Below, in pieces: positions 47,510 through 59,700 of a DNA stretch of 64,000 nucleotides (position 1 is its first letter; each line of letters opens with the position of its first letter). The stretch comes from Opitutia bacterium (GTDB taxonomy: Bacteria > Verrucomicrobiota > Verrucomicrobiia > Opitutales > UBA953), in assembly GCA_003569165.1 (NCBI GenBank), contig BGOI01000009.1:1-64000 (forward strand), given 5' to 3'. The position numbers were made by a program, and so were the translations under genes. The notes below the pieces were generated by a model. The model had not been told where the DNA came from and ran no database searches. It saw only the letters and a list, made by a program, of their open reading frames with translations.

Positions 47510-47605
47510 CATACCCACGATCCAGCCCTCCGGCCCGCCCTGCCCCGCCGCCTCCATTTAGACCAACTTCACTAAACGACCTAAAATGGTAGTTATTCAA
47601 AAGGA

Positions 47606-47673
47606 GGTTGCCTAGGCGGTGTCATTTAGGTTAAATTTCTTTTACCCCTCCCTCCTCTCACCTTTAGGCAACC
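47606..47673 (+). promoter_or_regulatory. Candidate promoter and inverted repeat of the giant gene
   Basis: TTGCCT (47608-47613) and TTAAAT (47631-47636) are 17 bp apart, a fair sigma-70 match. The -35 overlaps GGTTGCCTA (47606-47614), whose exact reverse complement TAGGCAACC lies at 47665-47673. The pair could form a leader hairpin or mark protein binding sites. Confidence 0.35.
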
Positions 47674-47714
47674 CCGCCCGAAGGCTCCACTTTGTTAATA
47701 AAATAGCACAGTAG

Positions 47715-50700
47715 ATGTCCGAACCCCGTCGCCAGCGCCCTCGCGGAGCCTTGTCGCGAGCCTCCCTGATGGTGGCCGCGGCGCTCTTGGGCGTCGGCGT
47801 GTCCCGGGCTCCCCAGGCGAAGGCGGCGAATTTATTTTGGGATACCAATAGTTCCGCGGCAGGTCTCGGTGGTTCTGGCGCATGGGATGTCGGCGTCGCC
47901 AATTGGTTCGATGCCGGAAGCAACATCAATGCGATCGGCAACAGGGTCACTTCGCCGGCGAGGCTAGGTTCCGCCGACATCGCTTATTTCGTCGGTACAG
48001 CGGGCACGGCGACGCTCGGGTCGACGGTAAACATCGGGGGCCTTAATTTCGGGACGACCGGCTTCACGATCACCGCGCCTTCGCCGGGAGCCAGCTCGCT
48101 GAATTTCGCGGCCACGGAAAGCTCGGTCACGCTCAACAGTCTTAACAACGCCAACGCTACCAGCACTGTCGCCGCGACGATTTCCGGCGCCGTCGGCGGC
48201 AGCGGTAATCTGACCGTCGGGGGCGGGCTAGCCGCCGGTCTGGTCGGCAATACCCTGACTTTCAACGGCGTTTCCTCCGGAGGTTGGACCGGAAGCACCA
48301 CCGTCGGCGTCGCCCAGACGATCGCCCTTGCGGGCAACAGCCAGGCCTTGCTGAGCACTTCGGGGATCACCCTCAATGGCGGAAGTTTCACGGTCACGAA
48401 CACCAGTTCTGCCGAAGCGGCCCTCAACCGTGTCTCCAACAGTGCTACCATCACCTCGAACGGCGGAAGCATCGTCTTCACCAACACGGCGAGCGCCACG
48501 ATCAACTACACCGAGACCCTTGGTAACATCTCGCTGGCCAGCGGCCTGCTGACGGTCACCCAGACTAACGCCAATACTTCGCCGAGCACCCAGACGCTCG
48601 CTTTAGGGACCGTCACGAGATCCGGGGCCACCTCGAGCGCCCAGATCAACTTCACAGGTGCCAGCCTCGGTGCCAACGTACAGAACGTCATCAGCGTTTC
48701 CGGCCAGGGCGCCACCGCGGCTAGCATCGCCCCTTGGATGACGATCAATGGGGCTGATTTCGCAGGCTATAGCGTCGCCAACGGGGTGATTGCCGCCACG
48801 ACCACTGCCCTGACCGCCAGCGTCGTCGGAGCCGCCGCTACGGATTACGCGGCGGCGACCGTGACCCTTGGCACAACGGGTTCGCTCAGGACCCTGAAGT
48901 TTTCCGGCGGAACTGCCGTCACCGTCACCGGTACCGGTGTCACCAAGATCGGCGGCGTCGTTTCGGCCGGGGCTACGCACGTTCTGACCGGGGGCACTTC
49001 TTACCAGTCGTTGGTCGCCAACGATCCCCTGTATTTCTTCGTCAACGCGAATCAGCTGACGGTCAGCGCCGCGCTCTCTTCGAACGGCACGACGCCCAAC
49101 GCCATCGTCTTGGGCGGAGCCGGTACACTGAGCCTGACAGGGACCAACACCTTCACCGGCAACATCGTCCTTAATTCCGGTGTCCTCAGTTACGGCGCCG
49201 GCACGGTGGCCAATCTTGGCAACGCGGCCAACTCGATCGTCTTCAACGGGTCGGCGGCACTGAACAGCACTGCCGCTGGTACCGTCGCGCGCGCCATCAC
49301 GCTGAACAACGGGTCCATCGCGACCTTCAACAACGGTGCCAACGCCGTCACCTATTCCGGCAACATCACCGGCACGGGCGGCGTCTTGGTCAGCAGCTCC
49401 GCTGGCACGGCCACCTTCAGCGGCACCAATACTTTCACCGGACCGGTGCAGGTCTCAGCCGGGATCCTGGCCACCACGACGGCGAGCGCCCTAGGCAACG
49501 TCCTCAACCCGGTTAATTTCGCGAACACGGCCGGCGTCACGCTCCAGCTTGGCGCGAACACCGAAGTGGGTTCGATCTCCGGCGCGGGCGGCACGGGCGG
49601 AACGATCACCCTTGGCGCCAATACGCTGACCTTCGGTGGCAACAACCAGAACACCACCTACGCCGGCACGATCACCGGGACGGGTGGCATCACCAAGACC
49701 GGCGCCGGTACCACCACGCTTTCGGGCGCCAGCAGCTTCACCGGTGCGGTCGCGCTTAATGCCGGCCTCGTCAATCTCTCCTCGCTGGCGGCTGGCGGGA
49801 GCAACAGCCCGCTCGGGACCAGTGCGACGATCGCCTTCGCCGGAGGCGGCATCCAATTCGGCGCCGCCTTCGACCCTTCGGTCCGCACGCTCACCTTCAA
49901 TGCCGGCGGTGCGGTCTTCGACACCAATGGTTTCAACGTAAGTTTTGCCAACGCCGTCGGTAATGCCGGCGCGGGCGCCCTCATCAAGGCCGGTGACGGT
50001 ACCCTTCTGCTGAACGCCGTTAATACTTATACGGGAGGGACGCAGATTAACCGAGGGACGATTTCCTTGCCGTTGGGAACTAGCTCCAATGTCTTGGGAT
50101 CTGGTGCGGTCACGATCAATGCCGGCGGCGTCCTGAGGATCGCCCGACCCGCTCAATTCCCTGCCGCCGGCGTCTCCCTCGTCGGCTCCGCTTCGGGTCT
50201 AGGCGCCTTTTCCTTCGGGTATCTCGGTTCGGTGCCAGCGCTTACTTTCAACGCCGCCGGACGTCCTTACAGTGGTGTCGTCGGGATTGAGACCATTGGA
50301 TATAATCTCGGCCTTGATTTTAGTTCGCTTGGGAGCGGTACGGCCTTCCTCGGCAGCGTCGTCGGCGCCAACGCCGCGACCGGTATCGCCCAGTCAGCCT
50401 CCGCGAATTTCACTGGCACGCTGGCCGGGGGGGCCTTCATCGCCGATAGTTCGGGTTTCGCCACCGCCCCCAACGCCGGACTCTGGTACCGTCTGGGCGG
50501 CGGCGGCGGCGTGTTGAATCTCAACGTTTCCGGTCAGCTGACCGGCGCGGAGGGTAACGTGACTTTCGGCGCCGCTGGTGCCACGGTCGGAACGGACGGA
50601 ACTGGCGGCACCGTCGTGCTGAACCAAGCCAATACCCATGGCGGATTCAGCGTCCTCAATTTCGGTCAGACGGTCCAGGTGGGACACACCGGCGCCTTCG

Positions 50701-53700
50701 GGACGAGCACGCTGGTCTTCAACAGGGGCGCCTTGTCCACGGGTGCTTTCCAGCGTGTGACGGGATTCCGTGACGGAGTCACGATCGCCAATGACGTCAA
50801 GATGGCGGGCGACGTCTTCCTGTTGAATACCTTCAACGGAGCCACTTCGGGAGCCGACCTCATCCTTTCCGGTAACATCGGGCTTTCTAATTCGGCGACG
50901 ACAGCGAATGTCGCCCGCGTCTTCACGGTGCCGACTTCCGCCTACCGCCAATTGGGCGGCGGCTTGGTCACCTTGGCCGGCGTCATCTCGGACGGTGACA
51001 GCACCGGGAATGGAATCATCAAGGCGGGCGCGGGCCCCCTCAGGCTTTCCGGCGCCAATACCTATACCGGGCCGACGCGGATCAACGGCGGCTCGCTCGT
51101 CATCAGCGCGGAGAATCAGATCCCTTCGGGCTCCACGCTCAACATCAACACGGGCGTCCTCAGCGTCTGGGAGAGCAGTTTCACGTTGAACCGCGCGGTC
51201 AACTTCCTCACGACGGGCGCCAGCCTCATCGACGTCACCGACTCCCGCACGTTGACCCAGGGTGCCACCGGCTGGGCAGGTGCGGGTACCTTGATCAAGG
51301 TCGGCGCGGGCACGCTGACCTTCGGCGCGGCCAACACGATGGCCGGCCTGACCTTGCAGCACGGTGTCGTCAGCGCCAGCGCTGACGACCAGCTCGGCGC
51401 GGGCACCAATGGCATCACTTTCAATAACGCCGCCGACGCGCTCGCCTATGGTACCGGCGGCATCCCGGTCCTCCGGATCACCAGTTCTTTCAGCACGCCT
51501 CGGGTGCTCACGGCCACGTCCGCGGGCGCTTTGGAGGTGGCTTCAGGCGTCACCCTGACGATGACCGGGGCGGCCGCGACCGGAACTCTGAATAAGGTCG
51601 GGGCAGGCACTGTCCTGCTCACCGTCACGAACGGCTCAGCTACGGCTTGGAACGTCAACGCAGGCGTGCTAGCGGTCACTGACTCTGCCGGCGCGGCTCC
51701 TCTGGGTACTAATAGCACCACGACGCTCAACGGCGGCACCATCCGTATCACCAACGCAGGTGGGTTAGATTACGCGACGGGCAACACGGGTGCGCTAAAT
51801 ATCAACGGAGGAGGCATACTTGCACTCAACAACACGACGGCTTTCAGCGCCCAGTTAACGTTCGGAAGCATAGCACGAACCGGTCAAGGCACCATGGTGA
51901 TAGCGCCGACGGCCAGCCTCGGGGGAACCACTGGCTCACGAGCAAGACTGATCGCTACGACCAACCCGACCAATTTCGCTGGGATTGTCTCGCCCACTAT
52001 CGTCCGTCTCGCCGATGCGGCGCCCAATCAGGATGCGGATTTTGTCACGTATAACGCCACCAACGGCTTTGTCACGGGGACACCCACGACTTCCGCGGCC
52101 ACTCTCGCGGGTTCGCAGCCTGGTTCGGTGGGAGCCATCGTTGCCGCGCAGTCGCTTTCAGGAGTTAACTCCATCTACGCCTTCAAGACCACTGCGAACG
52201 TAAGCGGCGGTACGCTGCAGGTAGTTGCCAACAACACCACTACCCAGCTCGGCGGCATCTTGATCAACGGCGCCGGCGGCGCCGCCCCGGTCATCAGCTC
52301 GAATCTCTTCTTCGGGTTGGTGAATAATAACGTATCGCAGCTCAACGGCATCAACTTCGGCGAAGGCGTGGTCTATGCGAGCACCGGTTTCACCGGCGGC
52401 ACCTTGCCGACCTTGTCTGGTTCGGTCACGGCGAATAATTTCACCAAGTTCGGCCCGGGCACCCTTCTGTTCAGCGGCACTAACCGTATCAGCGGTTCGT
52501 TGGCGGTGCAGTCCGGAGCGGTCCAGTTCAGCGGCGCCGCCGCCCAGCCGGCGTCGATCAACCTCACCCTTAACGATGCCGGCAGCCTTGACCTCAACGG
52601 CGGCGCCGTGGAGGCAGCCGCGCTGGCGGGTTCGGCCGGCGTGGTCACGAACACCTCGACGACGGCCGGCACGCTCCTGCTGCTCGGCACGAACGCCACC
52701 ACCTTCACGGGCACGATCCAGGATGGCGCCGGCTCCGTCAGGGTGATCAAGGGAGGCTCGGCCACGCTCACGCTCGGAGGTCCGCACGCTTCCGCGGCAA
52801 GCAATCCGATTCCTAACCTCAACACCTTCACCGGAGGATTCGTGCTGCGCTCCGGTCAGGTCACCCTCAACACGCCGACCGCGCTGGGCTTCGCTTCTGC
52901 CGCTTCCACGAACTTAGAACTGCAGGGCGGCACCCTCCTCTTGCAGACGGGAGGCAGCGGTCCCGGCTTGGCCACGATCATCGGCAATCCTTCGACTAGC
53001 GGCCTCAATGTCGTCGTCAGCGGAACGGGGACGGCGATCACCACCGATAACAACGGCGGTTTGGGCGGCTCGGGCATCTTTGACCAGGTCTTCCAATTCA
53101 ACGCCCTCACGTTAGGCAACAGCACCTTCACTTCCAATCCGTCGACCGACCAGCAAAGCCTGCGATTCGCAGGAGACGTCTCGGGCGGCAATGCCTCCAT
53201 CATCAGCGTCTCGACCGGCACAGCCAACACGGGTCGCTCGGTCGTGGAACTTTCCGGAATCATTCAGGATACCGGCGCCGTCCCGTTCGCGCTCACCAAG
53301 GCGGGTGCCGGCGCCGTCCGTATCACCGGTGGGTCGAGCACTTTCACAGGCGGGACCAATGTCTTGGCCGGCGTCCTCCAAGTCGCCGCCACCTCCGGCA
53401 ATCCTCTCGGCACGGGCGCCGTCATCGTCTACCCCGGTGCGACCTTGCGGCTAGCCGGTGCCGGCAGCACCGTCGGCGCGGCTTCCCTCGAAATCCTCAG
53501 CAGCTCCGCCAGCCTCGGCCAGCTGGTGCTCGACGGTAATTTCAGTCCGGACAACGCGACGGGCGCCTTCACGGCGACGTCCATGGATTCCTTCCTGCCG
53601 GGCGTCGTGCAGATCGGCATGCCGAACTTCGCGGGCACGATCAACCTGGCTGCGATCGGCGACGGGCGCCAGTTCCTCGGCGCCTACGGCACCGTCAATC

Positions 53701-56700
53701 TGGGTAACTCCGGGTCCCAGTTCGTCGGGGCCTTGAATCCAGGCGCGGACAGCCGCTACCGCGTCGGCGCCAACACCGGGGCGGGCGTCCTGCTCACCTT
53801 CGCCGGTGCCGACAACGTCTTCTCCGGCGCGAACTCGGTGGAGGTCGGTGTTCCTGTCACGACTTTCTCGTATGGGCTCGTCAATCCCGCCAATGGCACC
53901 GGAACCGTCGTCCTCCAGAACTCGAATAGTTTCACCGGCGGAACGATCGTCAACCGAGGCAGTTCGCTCTTCATCGAAGCCGGCGGCGCCGAGGCAGGGT
54001 CCACTCCTTTGGGGTCGGGTGTCGTCGAGGTGCGGAATGGCGCGGTCCTCCAGTATCGCGGACCGATGGGGTCGGCCTTCAATGCTCAGAGCAGCGCTAA
54101 TGCGAACGCCATCAGCCTACGACTGAATGGCACCGTCCGTCTGGATGACACTCAGGGGCTTTTCGCCGGGGCCGGCGGCCAAGGTCGTTGGGCCGATGCC
54201 ACGGGCATCACTCTGGACGGCGGTACGTTCGGTTACAGCGGTCTGGCCGCCTTCAACAGTTACGAGAAGATCGGTACGGTCTCTTTGGGCCTCGGTGCCG
54301 GTACCATCAATGTCAACCGCGGAGCTGGCGGAACGGCTATCCTTGAGGTCGACAGCATTTCTCGCGGCTCGTCGCAGGGAACTCTGTTGGTCACCACCGC
54401 CGCCGCCGGCACCTTGACCGCGGCCACGGCTTTCGACCGTCTTCGCGTCACCAACGCGATCACTAATGCCGGCGTGACGACCGATGGCGCGGGGGCGGTC
54501 AGCGGTATCGCGCCGGTCTGGATGGTAGACGCGACGAACAACACTTTCCTCAGCTACCAGGGCGCGACCCTGGGACTCCAGTCCCTCCTCGCTTCAGCAC
54601 CAGGTGCCGGCCAGGTCGCTTACAGCAGCACCGGGACGGGCGTCGCCACCGGTCTGGCCGGCGGCACGGCGACCGTCGACGTGACCGCTTCGGGGGCGCT
54701 TGCCGACAACCCTAACATCTACGCATTGCGTCTCGGCAACGTCGCCCTGACCACTGCCACTGCCGCGGCCGTCACGGGTAATTCCGCCGCGGGTTCCAAT
54801 GTGATCACCAACGTGACCACGACGAACCTCCGGGTCGGCCAGCCGGTCAGCGGCACGGGTATTCCGGCGGGCGCGGTGATCACGGCGGTCGGCGCCGATT
54901 CCATCACGCTTTCGAATCAGGTCGCCCAGACGACCGTCGGACTTTCCGTCACGCCCAGCTTCGCGGTCACCTTGGCAAGCGGTGGCCTCATCTTGACTTC
55001 TACGGCAGATCAAAGCCACACCGCGCCTATCGCCGTGCCCGGCGAACTCATCGTCTTCCGCCCAAATACCGGCGCCATCTCTCAGCTCAACGGACCCATC
55101 ATCGCCACAGGTATCACGAAATTTGGCCTGGGCGATATGCGGTTGGGCGGAGACAACCGTGGCACCCTTACGGGAGATGTACGGGTGAGCGGTGACAATT
55201 GGTTCCGCATCGAAAACCAATATGCCCTCGGAGGCAGCACGACGAACCCTTATGCCGCCTCCAACAGGCTGATTTCCAACGGTGGACGTTTCCACAGCGG
55301 GAACGGCCTTGCCTTGCTGCAGACGGAATTCGTCCTCAATCAGGATACGCGAGTCGGTTGGAATAATGCCATCCTTGGATCGATGACGGTCAACGCCTAC
55401 TCCGGGAACTCCTTCGGCTTACCGGTCGTCCTGAACAGTGAAAGCAACAACACGATGAATGTTGCCGGCCTGACCACTCTGAACGGGCCGCTTTCTGTTC
55501 AGGTATCAGCCACCACGCACAGCGTATTTTTACATGGCGGGCTGGGCGGAACGGGCTCCTTGCAGAAATGGGGTGTCGGAAATCTCAACATCGGAGGATC
55601 GTCCACTTATTCCAGCCCGTCACGGTCAACCAAGGCAGCCTGGTCTCCCTCAATGGAGCCGCCCAGAAGCCTTTCGGGGACGGTGCCATCACCGTCAACC
55701 CCGGCGCCCTGATCGGCGTATCGAACCCCGCCAACGTCGGCACGGGTGGCCTGACCATCAAGAGCGACCTGACAGGCTTGGGTGTGCTCAACCTGCAGTA
55801 TGTGGGGGCGCTTCCGGCCGCGACCTTCTCCAGCGCCGCCGCTGGCTACGACGGCGTGGTCGCCCTCGATGTCGTCGGCTTCAATGTGCCGCTTGATCAG
55901 GCGACGATCGCCGGCGGCCGAACCTTCCTCGGCGGGGGACTTTCCGCGCAGAATGCGATTTATAATGCGGCGAGCCTGGGCGCCGGCGCCAACAGCACCT
56001 ATCGACTCGGCGGTGGCGCGGGTATCCTCTGGCTGAACACTCCTGTCCTGACCGGAGCCAATGCGGTGCAGTTCGGCGCCATCAGCAACGTGGTCCAGGC
56101 TCAGTCGATCAGTCCGGCCTTAGGCGGCGGCACGATCTTCCTCAATACGGCCAACGATTACTCCGGCGGCACCACCTTTAACGTCGGGCAGAACATCGAA
56201 ATCGGTAATGCCGGCGCCTTGGGCTCCGGGACCCTGATCTTCAACGGGGGTGCGCTCAATCCCAACGGAAACATAGGTCTAAACCGCCTTTCGCGCCCCC
56301 TCACGGTCACCAACGCCCTCCGCTTCCTCGGCGACGCCACGATCAACGCGAACGGCGCCGACTTCATCCTGAGCGGCAACGTGGCGCTCACGTCGGACGC
56401 CTACGGCACAGGGCAGGGCGCCGCCCGCACGATCACGGCTGCCAGCACGACCGCCCGTGCGGTGCTCTCCGGCGTCATTTCGGACAGCGGTGGCGGCACG
56501 GCTTCATTCGGCCACCTGATCAAGGCCGGCGCAGGCGTCTTGGAACTGCGCGGTGCCAATACTTATACCGGCTTCACGCAGGTCAACGCCGGCACCTTGG
56601 TGGTCGGCGCAGCCGACGCCCTCCCGTCGGCCTCCCATGTGATGCTCAACGGCGGCACGCTCGCCTTCTGGGACAGCAATTACACCTTCGGCTCCGACCT

Positions 56701-59700
56701 CACCAGTCTCGCCGCCTCCAACTTCGCGGTCGGCGCCGGCCTGACCGTCACGCAGTCGGGCGCCAGCAACATGGCCGGCGTCTCGCTCACGAAGACCGGC
56801 GAGGGCGCGCTCGTCCTGGCCGGCAACAACAGCTTCGGCGGCCTCAACGTCGCTTCCGGCAGGGTGGAGGTCTCCGCCGACGCCCATCTCGGCGACACAA
56901 CAGCGGACCGGTCACCTTCCAGGCGGGCACCCAGACGGCCAATTCCGGACCGGTGCTCCGGATCACGGAAAGCTTCGCGTCGGCGAGAAGCTTCACCACA
57001 GGCAATTCCAATTTCGGCGGACTCACGATCGACGCTGGCAAGACCTTGGTGCTCACCTCGGCCCAGACTTCCGGCACCGGCACGGCGGCGATCAGCAAAT
57101 CCGGCAACGGGACGTTGTTCCTGACGGCCGTCCCGACGTTCCTGAACCTTAACATCAACCAGGGCGTCGTCGCGACGAACAATACTTACAATAACACAGC
57201 CTCGAGTTTCACGACGCTCAACGGAGGAACGTTGCAATTCGTGACGGGAAGCACGACTGCGGCTACTTTCTCCGGTACCAACCATAGTTTCGCGATCGGC
57301 GGCGGCGGCCGACTTTCGTTGGCGCCTTTCGCGGCAGGCCAGGCGACGGTGAACCCTCAGCACGATCGCGCGCACCGCCAGCACCCAAGGTACCCTCCTC
57401 ATCGATATCGCCAGCGGCTTCGCGCTGGGCTCCAACGCCGCCAGCGGCGTCCGCGTCATTCCGACCAACCTCTTGGGGGTCACACGCGCGTCCGCCGTCA
57501 TCAACGGCGTCTTCTCGCCCGTCATTCTGGGCCAAGGCTCCAACGGCACGCCCTTCCTCCTCGCCAACTCCCCCGCGGACGGACTGACTCCCTATGCCTC
57601 AGGCTCCTATGTGACGTCCATCGGTTCGGTCACGGAGACCAGCGTGGCCGGTTTCACCGCGGCGCAGAACGTTTCCACGAGCCGCAAGACCTACGTCATC
57701 CGTACCAACGCGGACCTGACCTCCTCGGCCAACGCGGTGCTTAGGATCACCAGCGTCGGCGTTACTGCTGGCGCCGGCCAGGGCGGCCTCGTCACCTACG
57801 GCTCCCCGACCATCAGCGCGTCGATCGTCTTCGATCCTTCGGCCGCTTCCGGTGGTTCCGCGACTTCCGGCGAAGGCGTCATCTACGTCGGCGGCACCAC
57901 CACGCTGACCGGCAATGTCACCGCCAACGGCCTCACCAAGTTCGGTTCCGGCACGCTGGTCTTGAACGGCAACGTTCAAGTTCTCGGCTCCTCCTCCGCC
58001 AACGGTTTCGCGGTCCAGGACGGCACCCTGCGCGTCGGCTCCTCCTCCGCCCTTCTCGCCGGCGTCACGGCCCTGAACGTCAACCTCGGGGCGACGGTCG
58101 ACCTGAACGGCAATACACTCCGCGTCGGCTCGCTCAACGCCGCGGCGAACAACTCGGGCGGCCTCATCACCAACGCGGCGGCCACGGCCGCGAACCTCAC
58201 GGTCAGCAGCAGCGCCTTCAGCTCCGTCTGGGCCGGCCAGATCCAAGATACCTCCGGTGCCGGCGCGGTCTCCCTGAGCAAGATGGGGTCGGGTACGCTC
58301 ACGCTGGCGACGAACCGCGTCGACTCGCCTTTTGCCAACGACAACTCCTTCACCGGCGGCACCAATCTCTTCGGCGGACGCCTGACGGTGCAGAATGTCT
58401 TCGGCCTCGGCGGAGCCGCCGGTACGGCGCCCGGGGCGCTCAACCTCTATTCAACCGGCACCGCGGGTTCCACCATCGTGGATCTCACGGCTGATGCCAC
58501 TGCCGGCGTCGTCAACGGCGTCATCAAGTATGGTAACCAGTCCGGCAACGGGCTCAGCGTCAACGTGCGCGGTCTGGCCGCCATCAACGTCGACCGAGTC
58601 GGCGGTTCCGCCGTCGGCAACCTGATCCAGATCGGCGACCTCACTTTCGGCAACCAGATCCTCACCGTAACGGGCGCTAACAGCTACGGCCTGCGCGTCG
58701 CCGGAACGACGAGCATCGCCGGAGGGTTCGCGACCATCAGCCCGACCGGCAACGGGCCTTCCGGCCGCATCGAGCTGGCGGGCCTCATCTCCGGCTCGGG
58801 CGCCCTCAACAAGACCAGCGGCGCCGTCAACGATCTCCGTACGCTGATCATCTCCGGCACGGGCAACACCTGGTCCGGCGGCCTCAACGTCATCGGAGGC
58901 TCCGTGCAGGTTACCGCCACGACCGGCACGCCGCTGGGAACCGGGCCGGTGCGCATCTTCCCGGGCGCGACCCTCCGCATCGCGGGCGACGGCAGCATCA
59001 ACGCACCCGCCGGACTGCGGACCTATTCCTATAACAATAGCCTCGGCACGGTGACCCTGGACGAGGACTTCGCTCCGACCGTCCTCGGCTCAGCTAACTT
59101 TACCTCGACCTACGGCACGGCGTTGCTGCTGGGCCGACCGATGTGGACCACGCCGCTGGATCTCTCGTCCATCGGCGACGGCAAGGCCTTCCTGGCGGTG
59201 GGTATCGGCACGGACTCCCATTATTTGGCCTCATCCCTGACCGCCGGAGCCGGCGGCATTTACCGCCTAGCCGGCGGTCCGGGGGGAACGCTCAACTTCA
59301 GCGGACGGGACAACGTGCTCACGGGCGCCAACCTGGTGATGGTCGGATCCACCCTGAGCAATATCCTCAATCTCGGCAACTCGACCGCCAACGCCGTGAC
59401 CAACCTCGGGGGTACGGTCCGTATCCGTAACAGCAATGACTTCAGTGGCGGCACCTTGGTCAATCGCGGCATGTCGCTGGAAATCGAGACCGGCGCCGCG
59501 CCCGGAGGCAGCACTCCGCTCGGTTCCGGTCCGGTCGAGGTCTACGGTTCCGTGCAGCTCATGTCCGACCCGCAAGGTTATAACGGACAGGCCTCTTTCC
59601 TCAACGCGGCCACCGGAGCGAACGCCAACGCCTTCGTGCTCCGCCCCGGCGGCACGATCATCGTCAATGACCAGCTCGGCCAAGTCGCGGGCGGGGAAGG

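Larger units (their letters stand above)
46960..47714. repeat. Long intergenic region before the giant gene
   Basis: No gene recognised in 755 bp. Repeat modules fill 46951-47510: GATGACATC palindrome, truncated paired-hairpin copy 11, GAGACCG/GAAACCG heptamers (47049-47066), TCGG array (about 47090-47170), CAGGTNN array (47238-47300), second GATGACATC module (47381-47411), three AACCGC-type heptamers (47417-47437) and paired-hairpin copy 12. The last 200 bp are AT-richer and hold the likely promoter of the giant gene. Confidence 0.8.

Noticed and set aside
25470-47510. Insertion sequences or prophage as the source of the repeats
   Set aside because: No transposase, integrase or phage gene is visible in the window; only short non-coding modules are present.
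55568-57744. Three separate genes in different frames within the giant gene, or phase variation
   Set aside because: The beta-repeat sequence continues across each frame change with one base added or removed, and there is no long homopolymer tract typical of phase-variable genes; indel errors fit better.
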